Virus record (IMG/VR): IMGVR_UViG_3300042691_046511
Coordinates: 1 to 62,293 of that record
Reading direction: 5' to 3' (one strand)
DNA: 62,293 bases
Source of the DNA: a virus
A program made the translations under genes and the position numbers. Within the stretch, counting starts at the first letter, position 1; each line of letters begins with the position of its first letter. Shown in pieces: positions 6,868-15,194 of the stretch. The notes under the pieces were generated by a model. It did not search any database. It saw nothing but the letters and a program-made list of their open reading frames with translations, and was not told the origin of the DNA.

Positions 6868-8126
6868 CCGTCTACCGGGCGAAGGACCGTCACACCCGCG
6901 GCGCCGACGGGGCACAGCTACCGGCCTGGCGCTACGACTTCCAGTTCCGTAGCCAGCGGTACGTCAGCCCGCGACCCTTCCCCACCAAGGGCGAGGCGCG
7001 GGACGCCGAAGGCGCGCACCGGCGGACCCTTCGTCGACTGGCGGCGGGCCTGGAGGTGCCCGCGCGCGAGACTTCTCCCTCGATCGCCGATTGGGCTGAG
7101 GTCTACATGGACCACATCGAACGCCAAGGCCGGCTGCGGGCCCCCTCGTCCGTCGAACACGTCCTGCGCGTCGTGCTTCGGTTCTGGGGCCGGAGGCCCG
7201 CGCGCGTGCTCGCGCCGCACGAGGCCGGGCCCTACCATGACCTGCGCCTGTGCGACCCGATCGACACGCCGGCCTACCTGCTGCAGTTCGAGGCGTGGAT
7301 GCAGACGCGCGGCGTCGCGGGGGCCACCAGGAACCGATACCGGACGGCGATGTCTCGGCTGTACCAGGTCGCGATGCGGCCCCAGCATCGGGCCGCCACG
7401 GGCGTGACGATGAACCCGTTCCGCGCCATCGAACGCGACCGCGAGCAGCGCCGCACGGTGACCTTCACGGTCGAGCAACTGCGGGCCGTGATGGAGGCGG
7501 CCCCAGCCCACCTCCGTCTGGCGATCGCGATCGCGGCCCTCGCCCCGAAGCTTCGGCTCGGCAACATCCTCGCCCTGCGCTGGGACACGCATGTGAGCGC
7601 AGACCTGATGTTCATCACCATCGCCGAGCACAAGACGGCGGGCACCACCGGCGCCCCGATGGTCACGCCAGTGAGCTCACGTCTTCGTGGCATCCTCGCG
7701 CGAGCGAAGGCCGCCCAACCGAAGGGCGTGCCCTGGGTCGTGCACTATCTCGATGATCGCGTGACGACGATCGACACGGGCCTGCAGGCTTCGTGCAAGG
7801 CGGCCGGCGTGCCGTACGGGCTGACGGCGGGCGGCGTGACGTTCCACACGCTGCGCCACACTGCCGCGACGTCCCTGGCGGCGCTGGGCGTCCCGGAGGG
7901 CGTGCGCAAGGACGTCATGGGCCACCTCTCGATCCAGACCACCCAGCGCTACACGCACTTGGCGCCGGTGCACCAGGTCGCACCGCTCGAGCAGTTGGCT
8001 GAGGCCTCGCCGATCACCGAGGATCTGGTCTTCGGATCTGGTGGGACTGGTGGAGGGACGTCCCCACCAAACACAGGCGCTGACGGGCGTCCTCGGGTAC
8101 GGGTTCGACGCACGCATTCCACGTGA
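6864..8126 (+). CDS. int: Tyrosine recombinase integrase (420 aa)
   Basis: This integrase should catalyse recombination between attP and the host tRNA-Leu gene. The GTG at 6864 overlaps the preceding stop. The N-terminal ~70 residues look like an arm-binding domain and ~72-170 like the core-binding SAM-like domain (IADWAEVYMDHIERQG). The catalytic domain follows, with Arg231 (PKLRLGNIL), Lys257 (EHKTAG), His328-x-x-Arg331 (HTLRH), His354 (MGHLS) and the nucleophile Tyr363 (QRYTHL). All expected active-site residues are present. The attP core starts about 65 bp downstream. Confidence 0.95.
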   Translation: MTVYRAKDRHTRGADGAQLPAWRYDFQFRSQRYVSPRPFPTKGEARDAEGAHRRTLRRLAAGLEVPARETSPSIADWAEVYMDHIERQGRLRAPSSVEHVLRVVLRFWGRRPARVLAPHEAGPYHDLRLCDPIDTPAYLLQFEAWMQTRGVAGATRNRYRTAMSRLYQVAMRPQHRAATGVTMNPFRAIERDREQRRTVTFTVEQLRAVMEAAPAHLRLAIAIAALAPKLRLGNILALRWDTHVSADLMFITIAEHKTAGTTGAPMVTPVSSRLRGILARAKAAQPKGVPWVVHYLDDRVTTIDTGLQASCKAAGVPYGLTAGGVTFHTLRHTAATSLAALGVPEGVRKDVMGHLSIQTTQRYTHLAPVHQVAPLEQLAEASPITEDLVFGSGGTGGGTSPPNTGADGRPRVRVRRTHST

Positions 8127-8158
8127 AACACAGGGGATCGTCGTGACGCTGAGCCAAT

Positions 8159-8184
8159 CCGGTGACCACGGCGTTTACCGGTGA
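8159..8184. repeat. Direct repeat CCGGTGA flanking attP on the left
   Basis: CCGGTGA occurs at 8159-8165 and again at 8178-8184, just left of the tRNA-like core. Such short repeats next to an integrase gene could be accessory or arm-type protein sites. This is weak evidence on its own. Confidence 0.3.
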
Positions 8185-8189
8185 TCGCC

Positions 8190-8246
8190 CTCAAAATCCT
8201 GTGCCCCTTACCGGGCGTGTGGGTTCGATTCCCTCCGCCGGCACCA
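8190..8246 (+). other. attP core: 3' half of a tRNA-Leu gene
   Basis: The segment has the end of an anticodon loop that would read CAA (CTCAAAA), a 3' anticodon stem strand, and a long class II variable arm (TGCCCCTTACCGGGCGT). A T-arm (GGGTTCGATTCCC), a 3' acceptor strand CGCCGGC, discriminator A and an encoded CCA at 8244-8246 follow. No matching 5' half (GCCGGCG acceptor, D-arm) exists upstream, so it is not a complete tRNA. This is the usual structure of a phage attachment site that restores a host tRNA on integration. Confidence 0.85.
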
Positions 8247-8250
8247 ACTA

Positions 8251-8357
8251 AATCAGCGATTTACGGGCTCGATTTCTGGTGGTGCCCAGACCCAAAGGCA
8301 TAGTGCCTGGTGGGACATCCGGTGGAACCGGTATCCGATGCACCACTTCTGGTGCTA
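8251..8357. promoter_or_regulatory. attP right arm with repeated CTGGTG-type sites and a small hairpin
   Basis: CTGGTG or CCGGTG occurs at 8276, 8307, 8319 and 8349 in the same orientation. Three of them are spaced 31 and 42 bp apart, near whole helical turns. A perfect 6-bp stem with a 4-nt loop (GCACCA-CTTC-TGGTGC, 8340-8355) overlaps the stop of the repeat protein gene. No coding frame is convincing here. The repeats are candidate integrase arm sites or host-factor sites. Confidence 0.4.
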
Positions 8358-9932
8358 GACCGGTTTTAGGGTCTCGGTAACCGAGCCGGCGGTCCGGAGC
8401 AGATCGGCGCCGACTCCAGCAGCCCGGAGGGCCTCCGTCGACACCCCAGAGACCCGGAGGCTCTCGGACACAATCAGGAGGAGCGAGATCGTCGGCAGGC
8501 CCGTCTGGATGACCGTCGGGGGTGGGCCGACCAACGCTAGGGCACTCTGAGGCGGCGTGGTGGTCGCCTGGAGCGACGGCGCGGCCGTGCCGATCGCGAG
8601 CGCGTGGGCACTCACCGACAGCGTGAGCACAAGACGAGGCGCCAGCCCAGTGAGCCCGAGACTCGCGGTGCCCAACGTCAGCGTTTGCGTCAACGCCCCT
8701 ACTGGGCCAGTCAACGCCAGCGCGCCGACGGCGGGAACCCGCCGCACGTCGTCCACGAGCACGCTCACACCGCCGGCGAGCGCGAGCGTCCCGAGTGGCA
8801 CCTGGAGACCAGCTACCAGGCTCGGCGCCTGACCGGTAACCACGAGCACGCCAGCCGGCGCCGCGAGCGTGTCGCGGAGCGTCGCCGGAGCCCCGACCAT
8901 GGCGAGTGGCGCCGGCCCTGGCGAGAGGCCGGATGTCAGGACCAGACTGGGTGTCAGGCCCGCGATCGCGATCGCGCCGGGTGGGACCGTCAGCGCCTCG
9001 ACGAGACTGTGGGCGTGGCCGACCACCTGGAGCGCGCCAGCGGGCGGCGACACGGTACCCTGCGTCGCGAGAGCAGGAGCCAGTCCCGTGAGGGTCAGCG
9101 TGCCGGCAGGCACGGGGAGCGTCGCCGGTCCGGTCGGCGCGACGCCGTTCAGTGTCAGCGCTGCTGCGGCTGGGATCAGCGCGAGCGATAACGTCGGCGC
9201 GGCGCCTGACACGGCCAGCGCGGCGGACGGGGGCGACACGCTCGTCGCCAGCGCTGGGCTCACCGCGCCGAGCTGGAGCGCCCCGCTGGGCGTCGAAAGC
9301 TGCGCCTGGAGCGCGGCCACCGGGCCCGTCAGGCCCAGCGTCCCAACCGCGGGCGACAGGGTCGTCACGCCGCCCAGGGATGGCGCTGGGCCAGTCAGGG
9401 CGAGCGTACCCGCTGGGACCGGTAGGGTCTGACCCAGGGCGGGCGCTTGGCCCGCCATCGCCACGGTTCCCAGTCCTGGTGTGACGACCTGCAGCAGTGC
9501 GCCCGGAACCCCTGAGAACGTCAGTGCCCCAACCGTCGGCCTGAGGTCGTCGGTCAACCGAGCGGTTGCCCCAGCGATCGTGAGGCTGCCGATACCTGGC
9601 GGCGTCGTGACGATGAGACGCGACGCCTGTCCGGTGGCGACGATCGTGCCGGCCGGGACGACGAGCGCTTCGTCGAGCCGCGAAACGGGACTAGTGATCG
9701 CCAGCGCCGCGGCGGGCGGAACCACCGTGGTCGCGATCTGGATCGTCGGCGCCAGGCCGGTGAGAGTGAGAGCGGCGGCCGCCGGCGTCGTCGCAAGAAT
9801 GAGCGCGGCGGCGGCCCCAACAAAAGTTAGGGCCCCCTGGGTCGGAGACAGGCTGCCACCACTGCTTGGCGGGACAGTGATCCCGCCGATCCCTCCAGGC
9901 CCGCCGATTCCACCGCCGCCACCGACTGGCAT
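8355..9932 (-). CDS. Repeat-rich structural protein with ~22 copies of a ~20-residue motif (525 aa)
   Basis: I chose the ATG at 9932 over a TTG at 9941. After a glycine-rich N terminus, about 22 diverged copies of a ~20-residue unit follow to about residue 480. The unit reads roughly P-A-G-x-L-x-L-T-G-x-A-P-x-L. The C terminus carries a second short repeat built on (S/T)E-x-L-R-x-x-G. Similar LTLTGYAP-type repeats occur in phage structural proteins, so a beta-rich solenoid or tail-associated fibre is likely. It is the last gene of the long leftward transcript, next to attP. Function is inferred from position. Confidence 0.8.
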   Translation of the reverse strand: MPVGGGGGIGGPGGIGGITVPPSSGGSLSPTQGALTFVGAAAALILATTPAAAALTLTGLAPTIQIATTVVPPAAALAITSPVSRLDEALVVPAGTIVATGQASRLIVTTPPGIGSLTIAGATARLTDDLRPTVGALTFSGVPGALLQVVTPGLGTVAMAGQAPALGQTLPVPAGTLALTGPAPSLGGVTTLSPAVGTLGLTGPVAALQAQLSTPSGALQLGAVSPALATSVSPPSAALAVSGAAPTLSLALIPAAAALTLNGVAPTGPATLPVPAGTLTLTGLAPALATQGTVSPPAGALQVVGHAHSLVEALTVPPGAIAIAGLTPSLVLTSGLSPGPAPLAMVGAPATLRDTLAAPAGVLVVTGQAPSLVAGLQVPLGTLALAGGVSVLVDDVRRVPAVGALALTGPVGALTQTLTLGTASLGLTGLAPRLVLTLSVSAHALAIGTAAPSLQATTTPPQSALALVGPPPTVIQTGLPTISLLLIVSESLRVSGVSTEALRAAGVGADLLRTAGSVTETLKPV

Positions 9933-10003
9933 ATGACCCAACCTACCGAATGATTATCGATACTGACAGCGCGAGCCGATAGCCTCGCTGTACTCACCCA
10001 TCA

Positions 10004-13000
10004 TTACGGCGTCCACCGCTGTCCCAGGCGAGCCGTGCGCAGCATCGCCCAATCCAGTTGCACGTTGCGCGCGGCCGCCGTCTGGGTCTCCACGAACACG
10101 CCGAGGGTCGCCATCGCCGTGGTTGGCAGGTTCGCCGAGTGCGTGAAGATCACCGTGTCGTTCGCGACGAATGCCCAATTACCGTTGGTCAATCGGACCG
10201 CTTCCAGGAGATCCCACTCATTGTTCGTGATCGCCACGCTGCTCGTGTTCGTCGTGCTCGTGCTGGCGGCACGCGTGACCGTGCGCCAATTCGCGTTGGT
10301 CGCGGTGTCGAACTCGAAGAAGATACCGTCGCTCCCGAGCGCGGCCACCGTGCCGTCGCCGAGATCCACGCCGAGGCCCACCTTGATCCGGTTCGACGTG
10401 TTGTCGGTCGTGCGCACGAGGAAGCCGAAGTACCGCACGTCCTGGAATGGGTAGATGTCGTCGGTCGCCGCGTTGCCGAGGTGTAGGCGCGTGTCGTTGC
10501 CCGACGTCGATCCCGTCACCAACTGGATGATGCCGGGGTGCGCCGCGACACTCGCCGGGCTCGTCGAGGCCGCCGTGCCGTTGGCCGTTGATCGCCAGCT
10601 CCATGTGCCGACCGTCTCGCCCGCTTCCGTGGCCGTGCCGGTGCCGTTGACGCCCGAGAGAAACTCCTCTTGATACTGCTGATAATCGACGTCGACGACG
10701 GTGCCTGCCTCGTAGGGGCTCGCTAGGAGCCGCCACCGTGACGACGTCGAGTCGTAGAGCAATGTCGCGATGTCGCCCGGCCACAACCAGATCCGTCGCG
10801 CACCGAGAATGAAGCGGTTCCCAGCCGTCGAACCCGTGTTCTGGTCGCGCAGGATGACCGGCCCCTGCGCCGTCTCCAGGACGATGAGTGTGAGGATGCG
10901 CCCATCCGCGCCACCGGCAATGCCCGTGATCTGACGGACATTGTCCGTGTCGATGCGGATGACACTACTGGTCGCCAGCGACGTCGGGGACCAGTCGTTT
11001 TGATCGGCGGTGAGCTGGGACGGGGAGATGTCGCCGGACAGCGCGACGTTCTCGGACGCCGTCAAGCCTGGCACGACGAGGTTCGCGCCCGCGAGCGTCA
11101 CGACGTCGCCCGCTTGCGTCAGCGTCGCATCGCCGTTGTCCCAGTTGATGACGCCGCCTTCGGCCAGAAAAATGTCTGACCACTGCAACGCCGTCGTGCC
11201 GAGTGCGCCGGTGTCGGTCGTCACCGGAGACAGCGCGCCGGTGTCACTGATCGCGATGGTGCTGTTCTGGATGTCAGTGCCGGAGGTGCCGTCGTAGCGG
11301 GCGATCGCGTTGTCGGTCACGGCGCCTGAATCGACGACGGTGCCGCCGCCAGCGGGGCCGGCCCAGGTGCCATCGGCGCGCAGGAAGTTCGTCGTACCGC
11401 CGCCACTCGCCGGCACGATGCCCTGCACCGTGCTGGTGAACGGTGCCGTCAGGTTCGCGGGGTTGCCGGCGCTGTCCATCGCGAGCACTTCACCACCCTC
11501 GCAGTAAACGTCGCCGCCGTTCGTCAGCGTGCCCACTGGCGCCGTGCCGTTGAAACATCGGTACGTGAAGGTGCCCTCAGTCGTGCCACGCGCGGCGGTG
11601 CCCCCCAGCTTGACGATACCCGGGCTCGTCACCAAGAGACGGCCGGAGCTGCCGTACTTCAGATTGAGCAAGTTGACCGTGGATCCCGTCGTCACCGTGT
11701 TGACCGTATCGGCTTCGAGCAGGTTGATGGTCTTGCTGGTGTTGGATCCACCAAAGTTCAGCGTGGCAAGCGCGCTGATGACGTTCCACTCACGAGCGGT
11801 CGTCGTGTTCGTGCGGAAGATATTCTGCACGTCCGCGCCGAGCGTAGCCCCGTCAGGGGCGTCGTCGTTGCTAGCGTCGAAGCCGTAGACGCGCAGACCA
11901 AAGCCGTCATTGCCGGATGGGGACAGCCCGCCGACGATGAGAAGCTGGCGCTCGAACACAGGCAACGACGATCCACTCTGCGTGAAGAAGACCGTTTTGC
12001 CGCCCCCACCAAAGTTGTAGTTCCACAAGGCCATGCGGTTCAGCACGAAGCCGCCGGCATTCGTCCAGTTGCCCTCGTTCAGCCAGGAGTACGATCCGGC
12101 GAGATTGCCACTGGCGTCGCTCGCGTGGTAGTCGAGGAGGCCGTTGAAGTAGTTCGAGGGCGTGCCGCTGGTGTCGATCTGGGACACGATCCCGATGTAT
12201 GTCTGATTCCGCTCCGTGCCACCCCAGAAGTTGCCGTATCCATCGGGACCGCCCGCGACGACGTTCCCGAGGTTGAACTGTATGCGCGCTTGTGGTCTGG
12301 ACGGCTGCTCCGGGAAGAAGAAAAAGTCGTCCGTGCCATACGCCTGGAAGTTGGCCGCCACGTCGAGGCGTGTCGCCGTACCAAGGGTGAGGTGGGGGCC
12401 ACCTTGAATCGTGACGGCTGCGGCGTCGATGGCGAGGTAGTTGATGCCCGTCGATGTGCCGCCAATCGGCGTGGTCTGGAACTCGATGCGCGAGCCTCGG
12501 CCGGTCGAGGTGAAGTTTTCGAGCGCCGACACACGGATGACGGCAGACGTACTACCACCAAACGTCGCGTCGGTCGAGTCATCTGCCGCCTGCGCGCCCC
12601 AGAATTGCAGGTTGCCGAGAATGTCGTTGGTCTGCACACGACGAGGCGCGGAGAGCGTGTTTCTTGCGCGGCGGTAGCGATAGATGGATTGCGTGGCACC
12701 ATACGACGTGGCATAAGTCGTGTAACCAGATCCGTCCGCTAGGAGGTCAAGCTGCACAGCAGGTGAGGCCGTGCCCATCCCGAGGCGGTTGTTGGTGTCG
12801 TCCCACGTGAGCAGCCCGCCATCGACGGACAACGCAAGGAACTTGCCGAGGTTGATGTCGGTGATCGTCTTGGCCGTGAACGTCGAGACCCAGTACACCT
12901 TGCCGCCGGTATTGTGTGCGACATCCGACGTACCCTCCTGCGCACGAGTCACGGTCAGTGAGTCAGTGCCGAACCCCGCGGTCGCCCTCATGACCTCGTA

Positions 13001-13252
13001 ATTCGGGTCGCGTGCGCCGGTCGCGTCTCGACAAGCTATTGGGTAGTCCGTTGTGTTGCAGACCGTCAGGTTGAACGCCGTGCTAGGCAGCGTGGCCCCG
13101 CAGCCCGTGTTGACCGTGATCGTCGTGGCACCAGCGGCAAAGCCTGTGACGACGCACGATCCGACATTGGTCAGGGCGTCCAGTTGGGCGGACGCTGACC
13201 GGGGCCACGCCAGGAGGCCGGCCACACACAGGAAGAGACAGGCTCGTCGCAT
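10004..13252 (-). CDS. Large tail-fibre-like protein with an N-terminal Sec signal peptide (1082 aa)
   Basis: The ATG at 13252 has a GAGG site; a GTG two codons earlier is possible. Residues 1-~24 (MRRACLFLCVAGLLA...SASAQ) form a textbook secretion signal. A phage-type N-terminal domain follows (~25-140, with YEVMRATAGFGTDSLTVTRAQEGT), as in many tail appendages. A long Gly/Thr/Asn-rich fibre-like middle comes next. The last ~200 residues resemble a concanavalin-type jelly roll (FFEFDTATNANWRTVTRA). It is likely a receptor-binding fibre or an exported adhesin. A signal peptide is not expected on a virion protein assembled in the cytoplasm. Confidence 0.8.
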   Translation of the reverse strand: MRRACLFLCVAGLLAWPRSASAQLDALTNVGSCVVTGFAAGATTITVNTGCGATLPSTAFNLTVCNTTDYPIACRDATGARDPNYEVMRATAGFGTDSLTVTRAQEGTSDVAHNTGGKVYWVSTFTAKTITDINLGKFLALSVDGGLLTWDDTNNRLGMGTASPAVQLDLLADGSGYTTYATSYGATQSIYRYRRARNTLSAPRRVQTNDILGNLQFWGAQAADDSTDATFGGSTSAVIRVSALENFTSTGRGSRIEFQTTPIGGTSTGINYLAIDAAAVTIQGGPHLTLGTATRLDVAANFQAYGTDDFFFFPEQPSRPQARIQFNLGNVVAGGPDGYGNFWGGTERNQTYIGIVSQIDTSGTPSNYFNGLLDYHASDASGNLAGSYSWLNEGNWTNAGGFVLNRMALWNYNFGGGGKTVFFTQSGSSLPVFERQLLIVGGLSPSGNDGFGLRVYGFDASNDDAPDGATLGADVQNIFRTNTTTAREWNVISALATLNFGGSNTSKTINLLEADTVNTVTTGSTVNLLNLKYGSSGRLLVTSPGIVKLGGTAARGTTEGTFTYRCFNGTAPVGTLTNGGDVYCEGGEVLAMDSAGNPANLTAPFTSTVQGIVPASGGGTTNFLRADGTWAGPAGGGTVVDSGAVTDNAIARYDGTSGTDIQNSTIAISDTGALSPVTTDTGALGTTALQWSDIFLAEGGVINWDNGDATLTQAGDVVTLAGANLVVPGLTASENVALSGDISPSQLTADQNDWSPTSLATSSVIRIDTDNVRQITGIAGGADGRILTLIVLETAQGPVILRDQNTGSTAGNRFILGARRIWLWPGDIATLLYDSTSSRWRLLASPYEAGTVVDVDYQQYQEEFLSGVNGTGTATEAGETVGTWSWRSTANGTAASTSPASVAAHPGIIQLVTGSTSGNDTRLHLGNAATDDIYPFQDVRYFGFLVRTTDNTSNRIKVGLGVDLGDGTVAALGSDGIFFEFDTATNANWRTVTRAASTSTTNTSSVAITNNEWDLLEAVRLTNGNWAFVANDTVIFTHSANLPTTAMATLGVFVETQTAAARNVQLDWAMLRTARLGQRWTP

Positions 13253-13266
13253 ACCCACAACCTCTA

Positions 13267-13283
13267 GCGCCGAGGAACGGCGC
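13267..13283. repeat. Hairpin GCGCCG-AGGAA-CGGCGC upstream of the fibre gene
   Basis: A perfect 6-bp inverted repeat with loop AGGAA lies 15 bp upstream of the ATG of the signal-bearing fibre gene. A near copy (GCGCCGAGGAAGCGC, 18660-18674) lies upstream of the other large signal-bearing gene, at 18585. The rest of the 13253-13363 gap shows no gene. Confidence 0.4.
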
Positions 13284-13363
13284 CGAAGCTCCGGGCGGCT
13301 CTGCGAGCGGAGTCCGTCATAACGGAGCGCACCCGCGCGTGCCGGAGTCGTGCTGACTGACGT

Positions 13364-13480
13364 CTACTCCCCGTGGCCCGTCGCGCCACTTTGCGCGTTC
13401 AGCCACCTCTCCCATGCCGCCAACGCCTCACGGATCGCTCGGATGAGACCACGGTGAAACGCAATGGTGGACGTCGACAC
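13364..13480 (-). CDS. Very small protein (38 aa)
   Basis: A GTG at 13480 has an excellent GAGGAGG site 6 nt upstream. It opens a 38-codon frame (STSTIAFHRGLIRAIREALA...). The product is predicted to be one amphipathic helix with a Trp pair (AAWERWL). It fills most of the gap between two tail genes in the same direction. Function unknown. Confidence 0.6.
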   Translation of the reverse strand: MSTSTIAFHRGLIRAIREALAAWERWLNAQSGATGHGE

Positions 13481-13504
13481 CGCGGCCCTCCTCACGTCTC
13501 GCGT

Positions 13505-13882
13505 CTAGCCGGCGACTGTCGCCAGCGTGCCCGTCGGCACGCCAAGGGTCGTGTGCTGATGCACCGTCACTGGCGGCAGTGGTACGTTCTGCATGCCTGG
13601 CACCAGCCATACCGGCTCGATCCAGCAGAAGTTGACCACCTGGCCCACTTCGAGGCGCTGTGGACTCAACGCCGTCATCCTGGCGAGATCAGGATCGCAC
13701 CAGTGGATCGTGAGCCATGCCGCGTCGCCGGCCTCCGTGACGGTGAACTGCGTCGGGCCGGTGGGCCAGAATTGGCATGACCGCCCGCCGCCACGTGGAG
13801 TCACCGCGGCCCAGACGGTCGTCCAGGCGAGCAGGTGATGCTCGGCGTCGAGTAGGCGCACGACGAACTTCTCGATCGTCAT
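13505..13882 (-). CDS. Hypothetical phage structural protein (125 aa)
   Basis: The ATG at 13882 lies a few bases after the stop of the upstream gene. The sequence is beta-rich with many tryptophans (TTVWAAVTP, WLTIHWCDPD) and ends in a Val/Thr/Pro-rich segment. This suits a small virion or fibre-accessory protein. No family is recognised. Confidence 0.7.
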   Translation of the reverse strand: MTIEKFVVRLLDAEHHLLAWTTVWAAVTPRGGGRSCQFWPTGPTQFTVTEAGDAAWLTIHWCDPDLARMTALSPQRLEVGQVVNFCWIEPVWLVPGMQNVPLPPVTVHQHTTLGVPTGTLATVAG

Positions 13883-13886
13883 CGCC

Positions 13887-14336
13887 TCACGCCAGAGTGA
13901 GGACGCCCGCGGCGTTCATCTGGAGCGTCAGGCGGTTGCCTGACGAAATCGAGAACTGCGAGGTCGAGAGCTGCGATCGGCAGAGCAGTTTCCGGCCCGC
14001 GGTGGCGGCCGCAGAGAGCCACAGGACCGCGAACTTGATGTTGGAGATGGTGCCACCGTTGGCTGACCAGAACACGTCGTCCATGTCGAACTTGTACTGA
14101 CCGGCCGAAGCGCCGACGGTCCAGACCTCGCCGGTCATGGCCTTGCCCGACGACGAGTAGCCGTTCGCCTCGGTGACTTCGTTGGTCACCTGCGCGTAGG
14201 TCGACAGCGTCGCCGTGTTGGCGTTCGAGGCCGACGTGTGCAGCGTCATGCGGTACACCGTCGCGGCCAGACTGATCGTGCCGTTCCCGATGTATTGCTT
14301 CGCCTTGTTGTAAACCGCCCAAGCGCCGACTGCCAT
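13887..14336 (-). CDS. Putative phage structural protein (149 aa)
   Basis: The frame runs from the ATG at 14336. The sequence (AVGAWAVYNKAKQYIGNGTISL... ending TLQMNAAGVLTLA) is typical in style of small phage virion or decoration proteins, with beta strands and Ser/Thr/Asn-rich loops. It is coupled closely with both neighbours. The exact role is unknown. Confidence 0.75.
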   Translation of the reverse strand: MAVGAWAVYNKAKQYIGNGTISLAATVYRMTLHTSASNANTATLSTYAQVTNEVTEANGYSSSGKAMTGEVWTVGASAGQYKFDMDDVFWSANGGTISNIKFAVLWLSAAATAGRKLLCRSQLSTSQFSISSGNRLTLQMNAAGVLTLA

Positions 14337-14342
14337 AGTGGG

Positions 14343-15194
14343 TTACTCCTTCTCGATGGTGTAATGCACGTTCGCGTGAGCCGTGAGGGCGTAGGCCAGC
14401 AGCCCGTCCCCATGGAAGTTGAGCAGGACCTGCTCGCCGTGCGTCCGGATGAAGAGCACGAGGTCCTCGAGCTGCTTCACGTGCCACGGCGCGACCCAGA
14501 AGTCACGCGGCGGCACGGTGCTGTCCTTGGCCTCGATCGTAAGCCGGTAGTGCCCGTCGCGATCGTTCTGCGCCTGCGGATAGGCGTGATGCGCGTCGCC
14601 CATCCAGCACGAGTCGAGGCCGAAACACTCAAAGCGTAGGAACCCGAGCGTGCGCAGCAGGGCGATCGCGCGGGTGCCGACCGTCGTGCCGCCCGGCACG
14701 CCGACCCACTGCCCGAGGTAGTAGGCGTTCAGCTCGGCTTCGAGCGCGTCGTCGCCACCGGCGTGCCAAATCGCGACGAACGGTCGATCGCCGAGCGCGT
14801 CCCAGGTCTCCGGCGCGCACTGCGACGCTACGTAGTAGCGGCAGTCCGGCACCGGTGGCCCGACCAGCGCCGCCGATGCCGGCCGCGCGTCCAGCAGCAC
14901 GTGCGCTTTCGGCTGCAGGTTGTGCTCGAGGCACCACCGATACGCGCCGTTCAGCGCCACGAGCTTCGCCCCGGCGAAGACCAGGTCGCGCAGCTCCGGT
15001 AACGTCGCGGTGAGCGACGGGCCTCCGCCGACCAGGACCACGCGGTGTGGGTTCTCGGCCGTCGGCCAGATCTGCGGATAGCCGCGGCGGATGGCGCGGC
15101 GGACGTTGGCCAGCAGCATCGCGTCGGACGTGTTCACGTCGCCCGCCAGCGTCAGGCCGTCGAAGACCGGCGATGTCTCGGTCGTGGGCGTCAT
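14343..15194 (-). CDS. MptE-like (DUF115) protein (283 aa)
   Basis: The ATG at 15194 overlaps the methyltransferase stop (ATGA). The motif VVLVGGGPSLTATLPEL followed by LVALNGAYRWCLEHNLQPKAHVLLDARP is that of the 6-hydroxymethylpterin pyrophosphokinase MptE-like/DUF115 family. That family includes motility-associated (Maf) glycosylation proteins. In phages such genes usually sit with tail or surface-modification genes. Together with the coupled methyltransferase it may modify glycans of the phage fibre or of the host surface. The substrate is unknown. Confidence 0.75.
   Translation of the reverse strand: MTPTTETSPVFDGLTLAGDVNTSDAMLLANVRRAIRRGYPQIWPTAENPHRVVLVGGGPSLTATLPELRDLVFAGAKLVALNGAYRWCLEHNLQPKAHVLLDARPASAALVGPPVPDCRYYVASQCAPETWDALGDRPFVAIWHAGGDDALEAELNAYYLGQWVGVPGGTTVGTRAIALLRTLGFLRFECFGLDSCWMGDAHHAYPQAQNDRDGHYRLTIEAKDSTVPPRDFWVAPWHVKQLEDLVLFIRTHGEQVLLNFHGDGLLAYALTAHANVHYTIEKE

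Noticed and set aside
8120-8246. A complete tRNA gene
   Set aside because: Only the 3' half is present. No 5' acceptor strand GCCGGCG or D-arm is found upstream.
8340-8355. Rho-independent terminator at the end of the repeat-protein gene
   Set aside because: The perfect stem is not followed by a T-run on either strand, so it is listed only as part of the attP arm.
8420-9900. CRISPR array or DNA satellite
   Set aside because: The ~60-bp periodicity is protein repeats in an open frame with diverged units; there are no identical repeats with spacers.
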